Of a DNA stretch of 64,000 bases, positions 12,672-25,569 are shown piece by piece. Position 1 is the first letter of the stretch, and each line of letters starts with the position of its first letter. The notes beneath the pieces are model-generated. The model made no database searches and was not told the origin of the DNA. It saw only the letters and a list, made by a program, of their open reading frames with translations. A program made the position numbers and the translations under genes. The stretch is from Tolypeutes matacus. Its lineage: Eukaryota > Chordata > Mammalia > Cingulata > Chlamyphoridae. The DNA lies in contig JAKSZT010054571.1 in assembly GCA_026826555.1 (NCBI GenBank), forward strand, positions 539,429 through 603,428, in the 5' to 3' direction.

Positions 12672-15600
12672 CTAGGCAATGTCAAAACACTGCTTTTACT
12701 GTGCCTTTGCAGTAGTTTCTTCACCTTTGAAATCAAAGTAATAATCTTGTTGCATTGGCTGTTCTGCCCGTGTTATCACTTGTAATCAATGTTAAAACAC
12801 TGATTTTACCTAATGATCTTTGAATTCTGTAGGTACCAAAGTTTTGAAATGCAAGTCCAATATGTAATTCCTTGGCTGATATGCATTTGTTTTCACAAAC
12901 AATCCATTTTAAAGCATCACTTTACCTAAGACTATGCCGATGCAGTAGTTTCCTCACTTTTGAAATCTTAGGAAGATTCTTGTTTCATTTGCTGCTATGC
13001 ACATGTTTTCACTTACAATCAACTTCAAAACACTGCTTTTACCTCATGCTTGGTGAATGAAGTTAGTTCTTCAGTTTTGAAAACCAATAAAGAAACTTGT
13101 TTCACTGGCTGCTTTGCATGTACTTTCACTTATAATTAATGTGAAAATACTGGTTTTCCTAACACTTTGTGAATACAGGAGGTTATTCACTTTTGTAAAG
13201 TAACTAATATACATTTTTACTTGGCAGCTATGCATTTGTCTTCACTTACACCAATGTCAAAAAACTGCTTTTACTATGCCAATGCAGTAGTTTCTTCACT
13301 TTTGAAATCTAAGTAAGATTCTTGTTCCACTTGCTGCTCTGCACGTGTTTACACTTGCATTCTACTTCAAATCACTGATTTTACCTAACACTCTCTGAAT
13401 GCAGGGGTTTCTTCAGTTTTGAAAAAAAAAACAGTATACTCTTTTCACTGGAGAAAATGCACATGTTCTGATTTACAATCAACTTCAAAATCCTAGTTTT
13501 CCTAATGCTCTGTGAATGCAGTTGATTCTTTTGTTTTGAAAACTAAGAAAGAAACTTGTTTCAGTGGCTGCTCTGCACAAGTTTCTACTTGTAATCATTG
13601 TCAAAACTCCAGTTATACTTAATGCTCTGTGAACACAGGAGGTGCTTCCCTTTTGAAATGTAAGTAAGATAGTTCTTTTCTTGGCTGCTGTGCACCTGTT
13701 CTCAGTTACAATCAATGTCAAAATATTGCTTTTTCCTAGTGCTATGTCAATTCACAAATTTCTTCAGTTTTGAAAACGAAGCAAGATACTTGTTTCCTTG
13801 GCTTCTTTGCACTTGTTTCCACTTAGACTCAAAGGTAAACACTAGTTTTACTTAACACAGCCTGAATGAAGGAGGTTTAACAGTATGGAAAATTAACCAA
13901 GATCCTTATTTCATTGACCACTATGCACCCATTTGGAGTTAAAATCAAATTCAAAATCCTAGTTTTACCCTAATGCTCTGTGAATACAAGAGGTACTTCA
14001 CTTTCATAAAGTAAGTAAGAGTGTTCTTTCCTTGCTTACTATGCACTTGTTTTCAATTTCAACCAATGTCAAAAACACTATTTTTACTATGCCAATGCAG
14101 TAATTTCTTTGCTTTGGAAATAAAAGTAAGATTCTTGTATTAATGCTGCTCTGCACGTGGTTTTACTTATAATCAATGTCAAAACCCTAGTTTTCCTAAT
14201 GCATTCCGAATACGGGAGGTTCTTCAGTTTTGTAAAATAATTAATGTACTTGTTTCCCTGGCTGCTATGCACTTGTTTACACTTACCACCAATGTCAAAA
14301 CAGCACTTTTACCTAGTGATATGCCAAAGCATTAATTTCTTCACTTTTGAAAACAAAAATTCTTATTTCATTTGCTGCTAAGCACATGTTTTTACTTACA
14401 ATCAACTTCAAAACACTACTTTTTCATAATGCTATATGAATACAGTAGGTTTTTCAGTTTGAAAAATGAGATTGAGGCTTGTTTCTTTTGCTGCTATGCA
14501 CGTGTTTTCACTTACAATCAATGACAAAACAGTGCTTTTACCTAGTGCTATGCAAATGTACTAATTCCTTAAGTTGAGAAACTAAGCAAGATACTTGTTT
14601 CCTTGGCTTCTATGCACTACTTTTCACTTAAACTCAAGGGCAAACACTAGTTTTACCTAACACAGTCTGAGTGCAGGGGATTCTCCAGTTTTCAAAACTA
14701 ACCAAAGTCCTCAGTTCATTGGCAACTATGCACTTGTTTTGAGTTACAATCAACTTCAAAATCCTGGTTTAAACCTAATGCTCTGTGAATACAGGTTGTT
14801 CTTCACTTTTGCAAAGTAAAATACTTGATTCTTCGGCTGCTATGCACTTGTTGTCCCTTACATGCAAAGTGAAAACCCCGCTTTTATCTAATGCTATCTC
14901 AATGCAGTGTTTTCTTAACTTTTGAAACATAAGTATGATTCCTGTTTCATTTGTTGCTATGCATATGTTTTCACTTACAATCAAATTCAAAACCTTGGTT
15001 TTACATAATGTTCTGTGAAAGGTAAGTAAGATATTGTTTCCTTGGTTGCTATGCACTTGCTTTCACTCACAATGTTAATGCCCTGCATTTACATAATGCT
15101 CTGTCAATGCAGTGGTTTCTTCAGTTTTGAAATCTAAGTAAGGTTCTAGTTTCATTTACTGCTATGCATGTGTTTTCACTTGCAATCAACTTCAAAACAC
15201 TGGTTTTACCTAATACTCTGTTAATTAAATAGTCTTTTCAGGTTGGAAAGTAATACTGAGACTTGTTTCATTGCCTGCTAAGCATGAGTTTTCACTTATA
15301 ATCAAATTCAAAACAGTGGTTTTACCTAACACTTTCTGAATGCAGGAGTTTCTTCAGTTTTTAAGACTAAGGAATATCCTCTTTTCATTGGAGTCTAAGC
15401 ACATATTCTGACTTATAATTAACTTCAAACCCTGGTTTTACCAAATGATCTGTGAACACAGTTGATTCTTTAGTTCTGAAAATTAAGAAAGAAACTTGTT
15501 TCAGTGGCTGCTATGCAACTGCTTCCACTTATAATCAACATCAAAACTCCGGTTTTATTTAATGCTCTATTTACACAGGAGATGCTTCACTTTGAAAAGT

Positions 15601-16936
15601 AAGTAAGATACTTGTTTCCTTGCTTGCTATATTCACATACAATCAGTGTCATAGCACTGCATTTGTCTTGTGCTATACCAATGCACTAATTTCTTCAGTT
15701 TTGAAAACTAAGCAAGATAGTTGTTTCCTTGGCTTCTATGTACTTGTTTTAACTTAGACCCAAAAGCAAACAATCGTTTTACCTAACACAGTCTGAATGC
15801 AGGATGTTCTCCAGTTTTGAATACTAACCAAGTTCCTCATTTCATTGGCAGTTATGCCCTTGTTTTGAGTTACCATCAATTTCAAAATCCTGGTTTTAAC
15901 CTAATGTTCTGTAAATATAGGAGGTCCTTCACTTTTGTAAAGTAAGAAACATAGTTGTTTCCTTGACTGCTATACACTTGTTTTCACTTATGACCAATGT
16001 CCAAACAATGCTTTTACTATGTCAATGCTGTAGTTTCATCAATTTTGCAATCAAATTAAGATTCTTGTTTCATTTGCTGCTATGCACCTGTTTTCATGTA
16101 CAATAAACTTCAAAACATTGGTTTTATCTAATGTTCTGTGAATGCAGGAGGTACTTCAATTTTGAAAGGTAAGTAAGATACTTGTTTCCTTGGCTGCTAT
16201 GCACTTGCTTTCACACACAATGAAATCAAAGCACTGCTTTTAGCAAACGCTATGCCAATGCAGTTGTTCATTCAATATTCAAAACTAAGCAAGGTATTTT
16301 TTCCTTTTCTGCAATGCACAAGTTTCACTTGTGATAAACAAAATACTGATTTTACCTAACACACTCTGAATGCAGGCATTTTTTCAGTTTTGCCAACTAA
16401 GCAAGATACTCTTTTCATTGGCAGCTATACACGTGTTTTGAATTACAATCAACTTTAAAACCCTGATTTAGCTAAAACTCTGTGAATCCAGTCAGTATTT
16501 CAGTTTTGAAAATGAAAAAAGAATCTTGTTTCATAGGTTTCTCTGCATGTATTTTCACTTATAATGAATGTGAAAACACTGGTTTTACCTAAATCTCTGT
16601 GAATTCAGGAGATACTTAGGTTTTGAAATGCAAGTGTGATACTTGTTTCCTTCGCTGCTATGCACTTGTTTTCACTTACAATCCATGTCAAAACACTGCT
16701 ATTGCCTAGTGCTTTGCCAATGCAATAATTCCTTCAGTTTAGTAAACTAAACAATATTCTTGTTTCCTTGGCTTCTATGCACTTGTTTTCAATTAGAATC
16801 AAAGGCAAACAATAGTTTTATGTAACACATTCTGAATGCAGGTTGCTATCCAGTTTTGAAAACTAATGAAGAGCCTCATTTTATTGGCAGCTATGTACTT
16901 GTTTTGAGTTACAATCAACTTCAAAACCCTGGTTTT
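12672..16936 (+). repeat. Satellite array, HOR family 2
   Basis: Same monomer length and skeleton as family 1, but with a shifted consensus: TTTCCTTGG or TTTCATTGG before the GCTATGCAC word, CACTGCTTTTACCTAGTGC, TATGCCAATGCA, and CAACTTCAAAA in place of CAATGTCAAAA. Variants recur in the order e-f-g-h-a-b-c-d, diagnosed by e (AAAAGTAAGACTGAGAC), f (CACTCTCTGAATGCAGGAG), g (GCAGTTGATTCTT, AGAAAGAAAC), h (CTCCAGTTTTACTTAATGC), a (CCAATGCACTAATTTC), b (CTCAAAGGCAAACACTAG), c (TTTTGAGTTACAATC) and d (ATGCCAATGCAGTAG). The switch from family 1 at about 12672 falls inside a shortened monomer. No gene is seen. Confidence 0.9.
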
Positions 16937-16952
16937 AGCCTAATGCTTTTTG

Positions 16953-16983
<31 letters not shown>

Positions 16984-17166
16984 TTTTATTTATTTATTCA
17001 TTCATCCCCCCCTTGCTGCTTGCGCTCGCTGGGTCAGCCAACCACACCACGCGGGCAGGCCTGCCTTCACCAGGAGGCCCCGGGAACCGAACCCGGGGCC
17101 TCCCATATGGTAAACGGGAGCCCTACTGATTGAGCCACAGCCGCTTCCCAAGCCTAATGCTCTTTG
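16937..17166. repeat. Target-site duplication flanking the SINE
   Basis: Two 16-bp direct repeats, at 16937-16952 and 17151-17166, read AGCCTAATGCT-T/C-TTTG and differ at one base. The sequence is a satellite word (CTAATGCTCTTTG), so the element landed in an ordinary monomer. Confidence 0.9.
16953..17150 (-). mobile_element. tRNA-derived SINE (xenarthran DAS-type)
   Basis: The minus strand starts with a tRNA-like head at the right end. It has an A-box-like stretch (TGTGGCTCAATCAGTAGG) and a B-box-like stretch (GGGTTCGGTTCCCG), about 72 bp in all, followed by a G+C-rich body and an A-rich tail that appears as the T-run at 16953-16980. Pol III promoter boxes of this kind drive SINE transcription. 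The DAS assignment (tRNA-derived SINEs of armadillo and sloth) is from recall. It is far more G+C- and CpG-rich than the satellite around it. The pristine 16-bp duplication suggests a fairly recent insertion. Confidence 0.88.
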
Positions 17167-19507
17167 AATACAGGAGGGTCTTCACTTTTGTAAAGTAACT
17201 GAGATGATTGTTTCCTTGGCTACTTTGCACGTGTTTTCACTTATAATCATTGTTAAAACTCTGGTTTTACCTAACACCCTGTGTATTCATGTGGTATTAA
17301 AATTTTGAAATGCAAGTGAGATACTTGTATCCTTGGCTGCTATGCACTTGTATTCACACACACTTAATGTCAAAACTCAGCTTTTACCTAAGCTATCCCA
17401 ATGAAGTACTTTCTTCACTTTTGAAATCTATGTAAGTTTCTTGTTTCACTTGCTTCTATGCACTTGTTTTCACTTACAATCTACTTGAAAACACTTGTTT
17501 TACCTAATGCTCTGTGAATACATTAGGTTTTTCAGTTTTGAAAAGTAAGACTGGGACTTGTTTCATTGGAGGCTATGCACATGTTATCACTTATAATCAA
17601 AGTCAAAATACTGGTTTTGCCTAACACTCTCTGAAAGCAAGAGTTTCTTCAATTTTGAAAACTGGCCAAGATACCCTTTTCATTACAGTCTATGCACATA
17701 TTTTAATTTACAATTAACTTGAAAATCCTTGTTTTCCCTAGTGCTCTGTAAATGCAGTTTATTCTTCGGTTTTGAAAATTAAGGAAGAAACTTGTTTTAG
17801 GGGCCGCTCTGAATGTGTATTCACTTTTAATCAATGTCAAAACTCCAGTTTTACTTAATGCTCTGTGAACAAAGGAGGTGTTTCATTTTTTTAAAGTAAT
17901 TAAGATACTTGTTTCCTTGGTTGCTATGCACTTTTTTCACATGCGATCAATGGCAAGCACTGCTTTTACCAAGTGCTATGCCAATGCACTAATTTCTTCA
18001 GTTTTGAAAACTAAACAAGATACTTGTTTTCTTGGTTTCTATATGCTTGTTTTCATTTAGAATGAAAGCAAACACTGGTTTAACCTAACACAGTCTGAAT
18101 GCAGTAGGGTCTCCAATTTTGAAAACTAAGCAAGATAATTGTTTCCTTGGCTGAAAAGTACTTGTTCTCACTTACAATAAAATTAAAAACATTAGTTTTA
18201 CATGACACACTCTGAATACACGTGGTTTTTCAGTTTTGACATATAAGCAGGGTACTCTTTTCATTGGCAGCTATGCACGTATTTTGACTTACAATCAATT
18301 TCAAAACCCTGGTTTACCCAAAACCGTGTGAATGCACTCGATTTTTCAGTTTTGAAACTCAATAAAGAATCTTGTTTCTTGGGCTGCTCTGCACGTGTTT
18401 TCAATTATAACCAATGTTAAAACACTGGTTTTACCTAATGCTCTGCAAATTCAAGTGGTATTAAAGTTTTGAAATGCAAGTGAGATACTTGTTTCCTTGG
18501 TTCTATGCACAAATTTTCAGCCACAAATATTGTGAAAACTCTGCTTTTACCTAAGTCTACCCAAATGAAGTACTTTCTTCACTTTTGAAATCTTAGTTTC
18601 TTGTTTCACTTGCTGCTATGCACTTGTTTTCACTTACAATCAACTTCAAATCCCTGGTTTTACTAATCTCTCTGTGCATACAGTTGGTTTCTCAGTTTTC
18701 AAAAGTAAGACTTAGACTTGTTTCATTGGCTGATATGCATGTGTTTTCACTTACAATCATCTTCAAAACACTGGTTTTACCTAAACTCTGTGAATACAGT
18801 AGGTTTTTCAGTTTTGAAAGGAAAGACTGAAACTTGTTTCTTTGGCTGCTATGCACATGTTTTCACTTATAATCAAAGTCAAAACACTGGTTTTACTTAA
18901 CACTCTCTGAATGCAGGAGGTTCTTCAGTTTGGAAAACTAAGTGGGATTCTCTTTTCATTGGAGACGCTGCACATGTTTGGACTTACAATCAACTTCAAA
19001 ACACGGGTTTTCACTAATGCTCTGTGAACTCATTTGAATCTTCAGTTTAGAAAACTAAGAAAGAAACTTGTTTCAGTGGTGGCTATGCATGTGTTTTCAC
19101 TTACAATCAATGTCAAACTCAGGTTTTACTTAAAGTACTGTGAACACAGGATGTTCTTCACTTTTGTAAAGTAATTAAGGTACTTTTTCCCTTGGCTGCT
19201 ATGCACAAGTTTTCACTCACAATCAATGTCAAACACTGCTTTTACCTAGTGCTATGTCAATGCACTAATTTCTTCAGTTTTGTAAAATAGCAAGATACAT
19301 GTTTCCTTGGCTTCTATGCACTTGTTTTTGCTAAGAATCAAAGGCAAACAGTAGTTTTACCTAACAAAATGTGAATACAATTGGGTCCCCAGTTTTGAAA
19401 ACTAAGCAAAATACTCATTTCATTGGCAGCTATGCACTTGTTTTGAGTTACAATCAACTTCAAAATCCTGGTTTTATCTTCATGCTCTGTGAATATATGA
19501 GGTTCTT
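17167..19507 (+). repeat. Satellite array, HOR family 2 (continued)
   Basis: Family 2 resumes in phase after the SINE. The ordered run e-f-g-h-a-b appears at about 17455-18130 and again at about 18725-19430, now followed by c. Between them lie extra variants: i (ACACACTCTGAAT), j (TTTTGACTTACAATC, CAGTCAGTTTTTCAG), k (GAATTCAGGAGGTATTAAAG) and l (AGCTATCCCAATGAAGTAC). The repeat of e is about 1.27 kb apart, or eleven monomers. The block ends at GAGGTTCTT, where an L1 has inserted. Confidence 0.9.
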
Positions 19508-19633
19508 TTTTTTTTTTTTTTTACATTTCTCAATTAAATGTAATGGATACATATAATTTTTTAAATCAAACAATATGTTATACAATGTATTTGGTTCATA
19601 GTAATGCATTCATACAGTAATTTCCTTTTTTAT
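19506..19633 (-). other. L1 3' UTR and poly(A) tail
   Basis: The T-run (tail on the minus strand) is followed by about 110 bp of A+T-rich sequence before the last recognisable ORF2 codons. The 3' UTR is short and lacks a strong G-rich tract by eye. Confidence 0.7.
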
Positions 19634-22600
19634 CTAGCTTGTTTCACTCAACATAATGTCCTCCAGGTTTATCCATGTTGTCATATGTTTTATGACTTCA
19701 TTTCTTCTTACAGCTTCATAATATTCCATCGTGTGGATAGACCACAGTTTGTTTACCCATTCATCTGTTAATGGAATCCTGGGTTGTTTCCAACTTTTGG
19801 CAATGGTGAATAATGTTACTATGAACATCGGTGTGCAGATGTCTGTTAGTGTCACTGCGCTCAGTTCTTCTAGGTATATACCCAGTAGTTGTATTGCAGG
19901 GTCATGTGGCAAGTCTATATTCAACTTCTTTAGGAACTAAACAGTCCTCCATAGTGGTTGTACCATTCTGCGTTCCCACCAACGGTGAAGAAGTATTCCT
20001 ATGTCTCCACATCCTCTCCAACACTTGTAGTACTTTGTCTTTTAATAGTGGCCTTTCTGATAGGTGTGAAATGATATCTCATTGTAGTTTTGATTTGCAT
20101 TTCCCTAGTCATGGGTGATATTAAGCATTTCTTCATGAGTTTTTTTGCCATTTTTATTTCTTCTTTGGAGAAATGTCTATTCAAGTCTTTTGCCCATTTT
20201 TTAACTGGGTCATTTGTCTTTTTATTGTTGAGTTGTAACATCTCTTTATATATCCTGGATATTAAACCCTTATCAGATATATGATTACAAAATATTTTTC
20301 CCATTGAGTTGGCTGCCTTCTGACAAAGTCCTGTGAGGTGTAAAAGTATTGAATTTTGAGGAGGTCCCATTTATCTATGTTTTTCTTTTGTTCTACATGC
20401 TTTGGCTGTAAGGTCCAAGAAACCACCACTTACTAAAAGGTCTTGAAGATGTTTCCCTACATTTCTTCTAGTAGTTTTATGGTCTGGGAATTTATATTTA
20501 GATCTTTGATCCATTTTGAGTTGATTCTTGTATAGGGGGTGAGATAGGGGTCCTCTTTCATTCTTTTGGTTATAGATATCCAGTTCTCCCAACACCATTT
20601 GTTGAAGAGATGGTTCTCTCCCATTAGCGTGGGCTTGGTAGGTTTGTCAAAAACCAGTTGACTGTATAGGTAAGGGTATATTTCTGGGTTCTCTATTCTA
20701 TTCCACTGATCAATGTGTCTATCTTTATGCCTGTACCATGCTGTTTGATCACTGTAGCTATGTAATATGTTTCAAGGCCAAGCAGTGAATTTCCTCCCAT
20801 GTTGCTCTTTTTTTTTAGAATGCTTTAGGCTATTCGGGTACACTTACCCTTCCACATGAATTTGGTAATAGCCTTCTCTAATTCTGTAAAGTAAGCTGTT
20901 GGGATTTTCATTGGTATTGCATTGAATCTATAAATCAATTTGGGGAAGATTGACATCTTCATGATATTTATTCTTCCAATCCATGAACACAGAATGTCTT
21001 TTCATTTGTTTAGGTCTTTTAAATTTTCTTTTAGCATTGTTTTGCAGTTTTCTGCATATAGGTCCTGTACTTCTTTGGTTAAATTAACTCCTAGGTATTT
21101 GAATCTTTTTGTTGCTTTTGAAAATGGAATTTTCCCCCTGATTTCCTCCTCAGGTTGTTCACAAAAACATTACTGATTTTTCCGTGTTCATCTTGTATCC
21201 TGCCATTTTCTGAACTCACTTATTAGTTCAAGTAGATTTGCTGTGGATACTTCAGGCTTTTGTAAGAACAGGATCAAGTCATCTGCAAACACTGAGAGTT
21301 TTACTTCCTCTTTTCCTATTTGGATGCCTTTAATTTTTTTCCTTGTCTAATTGCCCTAGCTAGAACTTCTAGTACAATGTTGAATAACAATGATGACAGT
21401 GGGCATCCATGGCTTGTTCCTGATCTTAGAGGGAAAGTTTTCAAACTTCCCCATTGACTATGATGTTGGTTGTGGATTTTTCATATATGCCTTTAATTGT
21501 ATTGAGGAATTTTCCTTTTATTCCTATCTTTTGAAGTGTTTTTATCAAAAAAGTTTTGCTTGGTTTTGTCGAATGATTTTTCTGCATCTATTGAGATGAT
21601 CATGTAGTTTTATTCCTTCAATTTGTTAATGTGGTGTATTACATTGATTGATTTTCTTATGTTGATCCAACCATGCATACCAGGAATAAATCCTACTTGG
21701 TCGTGATGTGTAAGTCTTTTGATATGCTTTTGGATTCGATTTGCAAGTATTTTTTTGAGAATTTTTGCATCTATGCTCATTAGAGAGATAGGTCTGTAAT
21801 TTTCTTTTCTTGTGGAATCTTTATCTGGCTTTGGTATTAGGGTGATGTTAGCATCATAGAATGTGTTTTGTAATTTTCCCTCCTCTTTATTTTTTTTTTG
21901 AAGAATTTAAACAGGATTGGTGTTAATTCTTTTTGAAATGCTTGCTATAATTCACCTGTGAAGCCATCTGGTCCTGGACATTTCAATGTTGGAAGATTTT
22001 TGATGATGGACTCAATCTCCTTAATTGTGATTTGTTTGTTAAGTTCTTGTATTTCTTGTAAGGACAGTGTAGGTTGGTTATACATTTCTAGAAATCTGTC
22101 CATTTCATCTAGGTTATCTATTTTGTTGGCATCTATTTCTCATAATATACTCTCATGATTCTTTTTATTTCTGTGAGGTCATTTGTAACTTCTCCTCTTT
22201 CATTTCCAATTGTATTTATTTGTATCTTCCTTTTTTCTTAGTAGAACGAGGGGTTTGTCAATTTTATTGATCTTCTCAAAGAACGAGCTTTTGGTTTTCT
22301 TTTGGTTGATTTTCTCTATTGTTTTTCTGTTCTCATTTTCATTTATTTCTGCTCTAATCTTTATTATATCTTTCCTTCTGATTGCGTTGGGATTGGTTTG
22401 CTGTTCTTTTTCTAGTTTCTCTGGTTGTTCTGTTAAATCTTTGAGTTTAGCTCTTTCTTGTTTTTTTAATATAGGCATTTAGGGCTATAAATTTCCCTTT
22501 CAAGACTGCCTTCGCTGTATCCCATAAGTTTTGATACGTTATGTTCCCATTTTCAATTTCTCAATATATTTACTGATTTCACTTGCAATTTCTTTTTTGA

Positions 22601-23383
22601 CCCACCGATTATTTAGGATTGTTTTTTTTTTTCAGTCTCCACACATTTGCAAATTTACTTTTTTCCTCTCTATTATTGATTTCTAGTTTCATTCCATTAT
22701 GATCTGAGATGGTGTTTTGTATAATTTCAATCTTTTTATATTTATTGATAGCTTCATTGTGACCCAACATGTGGTCTATCCTGGAGAAAGATCCATGGGC
22801 ACTTGAGAAGAATGTGTAACCTGCTGAATTTGGATGCAGTGTTCTGCATATGTCTGTTAGGTATAACTCTCTTATATTGTTCAAGTTCTCTGTTTCCTTG
22901 TTGATCTTCTGTCTAGTTGTTCCATCTAGTGATGTGAGAGGGATGTTGAAGTCTCCAAGGATTATTGTAGAAATGCCTATTTCTCCCTTCAGTTTTGCCA
23001 GAGTTTGTCTCATATATTTTGCGGCACCCTGGTTAGGTGCGTAGATATTTATGAATGTTATATCTTCCTGGAGGATAGTCCCTTTTATTAATATATAATG
23101 GCCTTCTGCATCTCTTATCACTTTTTTGCATTTGAAATCTGTTTTGTCTGATATTAGTATAGCTATCCCTGCTCTTTTCTGGTTACTATTCATGTGGAGC
23201 ATCTTTTTCCAAGCTTTCACTTTCAGATGGTTTGTTCCCTGGGTCTAAGATGAGTTTCTTGTAAGCAGCATATGGATGGCACATGTTTTTTAACCACTCT
23301 ATCAGCCTGTATCTTTTGATTGGGGAGTTTAATCCATTCATATTCATTGATATTACTGTAAATGTACAATTTACTTCCTCCAT
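19634..23383 (-). pseudogene. L1 ORF2 (endonuclease-reverse transcriptase), broken
   Basis: ORF2 nicks target DNA and reverse-transcribes L1 RNA. The reading starts at the methionine at 23383 with an N-terminal block that contains MNMNGLNSPIKR. A 203-residue open segment (22609-23220) carries endonuclease motifs GDFNIP and SDHNG. The reverse-transcriptase core motif FADD is encoded at 21278-21289, within a stretch without a long open frame. Three C-terminal segments (20371-20598, 19999-20370, 19634-19924) include TMEYYEAVRRNEV, typical of the L1 ORF2 tail. At least five frame breaks separate these pieces. Length from first to last piece (3.75 kb) agrees with the usual 3.8 kb, so the damage is by small lesions and not by deletion. 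Confidence 0.92.
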
Positions 23384-23399
23384 TTTATTCTTTGGTTTT

Positions 23400-24449
23400 C
23401 ATATGTCTTCTCTTTTTTGTCTCTCTTTTAGCTCTTTTAGTTATCCTATCTGCTATTCTTTCTTCAATACTCTCCTCCAAGCCTCTCTCTCCTCTCTTTT
23501 CCTTTCAGGTTCCAAGGCTTCCTTTAATATTTCCTGCAAAGGTGGATTATTTTTTGCAAACTCTCTTAGTTTCTGTTTGTTTGTGATTACTTTATACTCA
23601 CCTTCATATTTTAAGGACAGTTTTGCTGGGTAAAGAATTCTCGGCTGGCAGTTTTGCTCTTTCTGTTTCCTAATTTCATCATATCACTGTCTTCTCACCC
23701 CCATGGTTTCTGAAGAGAAATCTGCACTAAGTCTTAATGGACGTCCTTTGTACATAATTGTTTGCTTCTCTCTTGCTGCTCTGAGAATTTTCTCTTTATC
23801 TTTTACATTTGACATTCTGAGTAGTATGTGTCTTGGTGTAGGTCTATTTGGTTTTATTCTGATTGGGGTACGTGTGTTTCTTGGACATGTAAGTTCATTT
23901 CTTTCGTGAGAGTTGGGAAATTTTCAGCTATTATTTCCTCAAATACTCTTTCTGCCCGTTTCCCTTCTCTTCCCCTTCTGGAACTCCCAAGACACGTATG
24001 TGGTTGCATTTTTTGTTGTCATTCAGCTCTCTGAGCCCCTGTTCAATTTTTACTATTCTTTTCTCTCTCTGTTCTTTTCTTTCTTCAATTTTAGCTGCTT
24101 TATCTTTGGTATCACTTATTCTTTCTTCTATCATTTCTAGTCTGCTGTTGTATGCCTCAAATGTGTTTTCAACTTCACCTATTGTGTCTTTCATTCTTTT
24201 GAATTCCATTATTTTTCCGTTCAGGATTTTAAATTCTTTGTGTTCACTCAATGTCTTCTTGATGTCATTTATCTCTTCAACTATACTGTCTTTCATTTCA
24301 TTAATTTGATTTTGGAAATTTGTGTTCATCTTGCTGATTAGTTCTCTCAAATTCTGTATCTCTTCTGGGACTTTGATGTATTCCTTTTCTTGGGTCATGT
24401 CTTCTATTTTCTTAGTATGGCTCACAATATTTTGCTGGTGTTTATGCAT
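23400..24449 (-). pseudogene. L1 ORF1 (RNA-binding chaperone), broken
   Basis: ORF1p trimerises through a coiled coil and coats L1 RNA. A 172-residue open segment (23931-24449) shows a long heptad-rich coiled coil (for example ISKMNTNFQNQINEMKDSI) and then the start of the RRM domain, NHIRVLGVPEGEE, which is characteristic of the family. The remaining RRM and C-terminal part up to about 23400 lies in other frames. The native start may be slightly upstream of 24449, because related sequence continues to about 24500. The spacing to ORF2 is short, as in other mammalian L1s. Confidence 0.87.
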
Positions 24450-24509
24450 CTGGTTAGAATGTGGTTTACTCTGGTACTCAATTTCTTTCTCTTTTATAGG
24501 GAGTTAGTG

Positions 24510-25569
24510 GCAGGAGATTGTGAGTTACCACAGCTCTTTGATTTTTGGTTCAACCTGGATTCTTAGGATTGCCCTGCTGGTTGCTCCAAACTGGGCACTG
24601 AACCCAGTAATTGGTTGTAGACTCACTTCCTAGGGCCTTGGGCAGGGAGGCGATAAAGGCTAAAAAGGAAAAGTCTATCCTATTTATTTTTAATTTTCTT
24701 ATGTGCACTTCCTTTGTTTGCCAGGAGATGATGTTAATTGGCAGCTGTCAATTCAATTCCTGTTCGGCATGTATTTGTTGTAGCTCAGGCCAGATCAATG
24801 TGAGAGAGCTTCCTGGCTGGGGGCTAAGAGCCTTGTAATTCAAACCTTCTGAGACTGTTCTCCAGTCTTTATTGTTAGCCCCCTTTTTCCCACCTAGAAA
24901 ATACCTCCACTCCCCTCTGAGTCCTCAACATCCAGTTCCTGTTAGTAGAGGGGGGAGATTCAGAGGTTTGCATATCCTCAGCCACTTTCAGGTTCCTAAG
25001 CAAAAACTGGCTCAGCCACACCCAGCCTGAAAGGGCTCTTGAGACATGGCAGTCCAAACATGTGAGTCAAAGGCCAAGCCAGCCTCAGGCTCTCTCTCCC
25101 TTTCCCTGTGGAGCCCTCAACAACCATTCCATGCCAAAAGAGAAGGAGATTGCAAGGGCCAGATTTCTCCAGTCCTTTGCTGGCTCTAGGGCAAACCACT
25201 GTGTGGAAGGGTCCATGGGGCTCTGCAGCCCAAACCTGTATAACCTGAGTCAGTCCTAGGATGTGTCCCTCTCTCTCCCCTTCCCTGGAGTGGCAGATCC
25301 CTCGAGCCCCCTTTGTCTGTAGTCACAAGCCTAGAGCCCAAGAATTCCAAAGAATGTGGGGGAGGGTGCTGGCAGCAGCCACCACCACTGGATCCAGCTC
25401 ATGGTTCTTTTCTCATGATTTTCCTATTTTCTCTCTCTCTCCTCTAAGTGGTGTTCAGCCTACACCAGCTGACCTAAATCCTAAAAGATCTTCCTCAGGG
25501 TTGTTTCAGCCTGTCCTCTAGTCATAACTCTGGAGAAGAGATTCCCATGTCTTACTAGTCCACCCAGGG
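24510..25569 (-). promoter_or_regulatory. L1 5' UTR
   Basis: About 1.06 kb upstream of ORF1 in element orientation. It is richer in G+C than the rest of the L1, without credible coding potential on either strand, and ends at the junction with satellite (minus strand begins CCCTGGGTGGACTAG). The family's internal RNA polymerase II promoter lies in this region. I see no YY1-like site or CpG island that I would call firmly. Confidence 0.7.

Larger units (their letters stand above)
19508..25569 (-). mobile_element. Full-length L1 (LINE-1), inactive
   Basis: A 6.06-kb LINE-1 on the minus strand, with its poly(A) tail at the left (a run of about 17 T ending at 19522) and its 5' end at the right. 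In element order it has a roughly 1-kb 5' UTR, ORF1, ORF2, a short 3' UTR and the tail. It is flanked by a short duplication, GGTTCTT, at 19501-19507 and 25570-25576, and the satellite resumes in phase within the same monomer. Both reading frames are broken by several stops and frameshifts, so it cannot mobilise itself. Its length shows that integration was not 5'-truncated. Confidence 0.93.

Noticed and set aside
17079..17150. tRNA gene on the minus strand
   Set aside because: It is the tRNA-like head of a SINE, with a G+C-rich body, A-rich tail and target duplication attached. It is not a functional tRNA gene.
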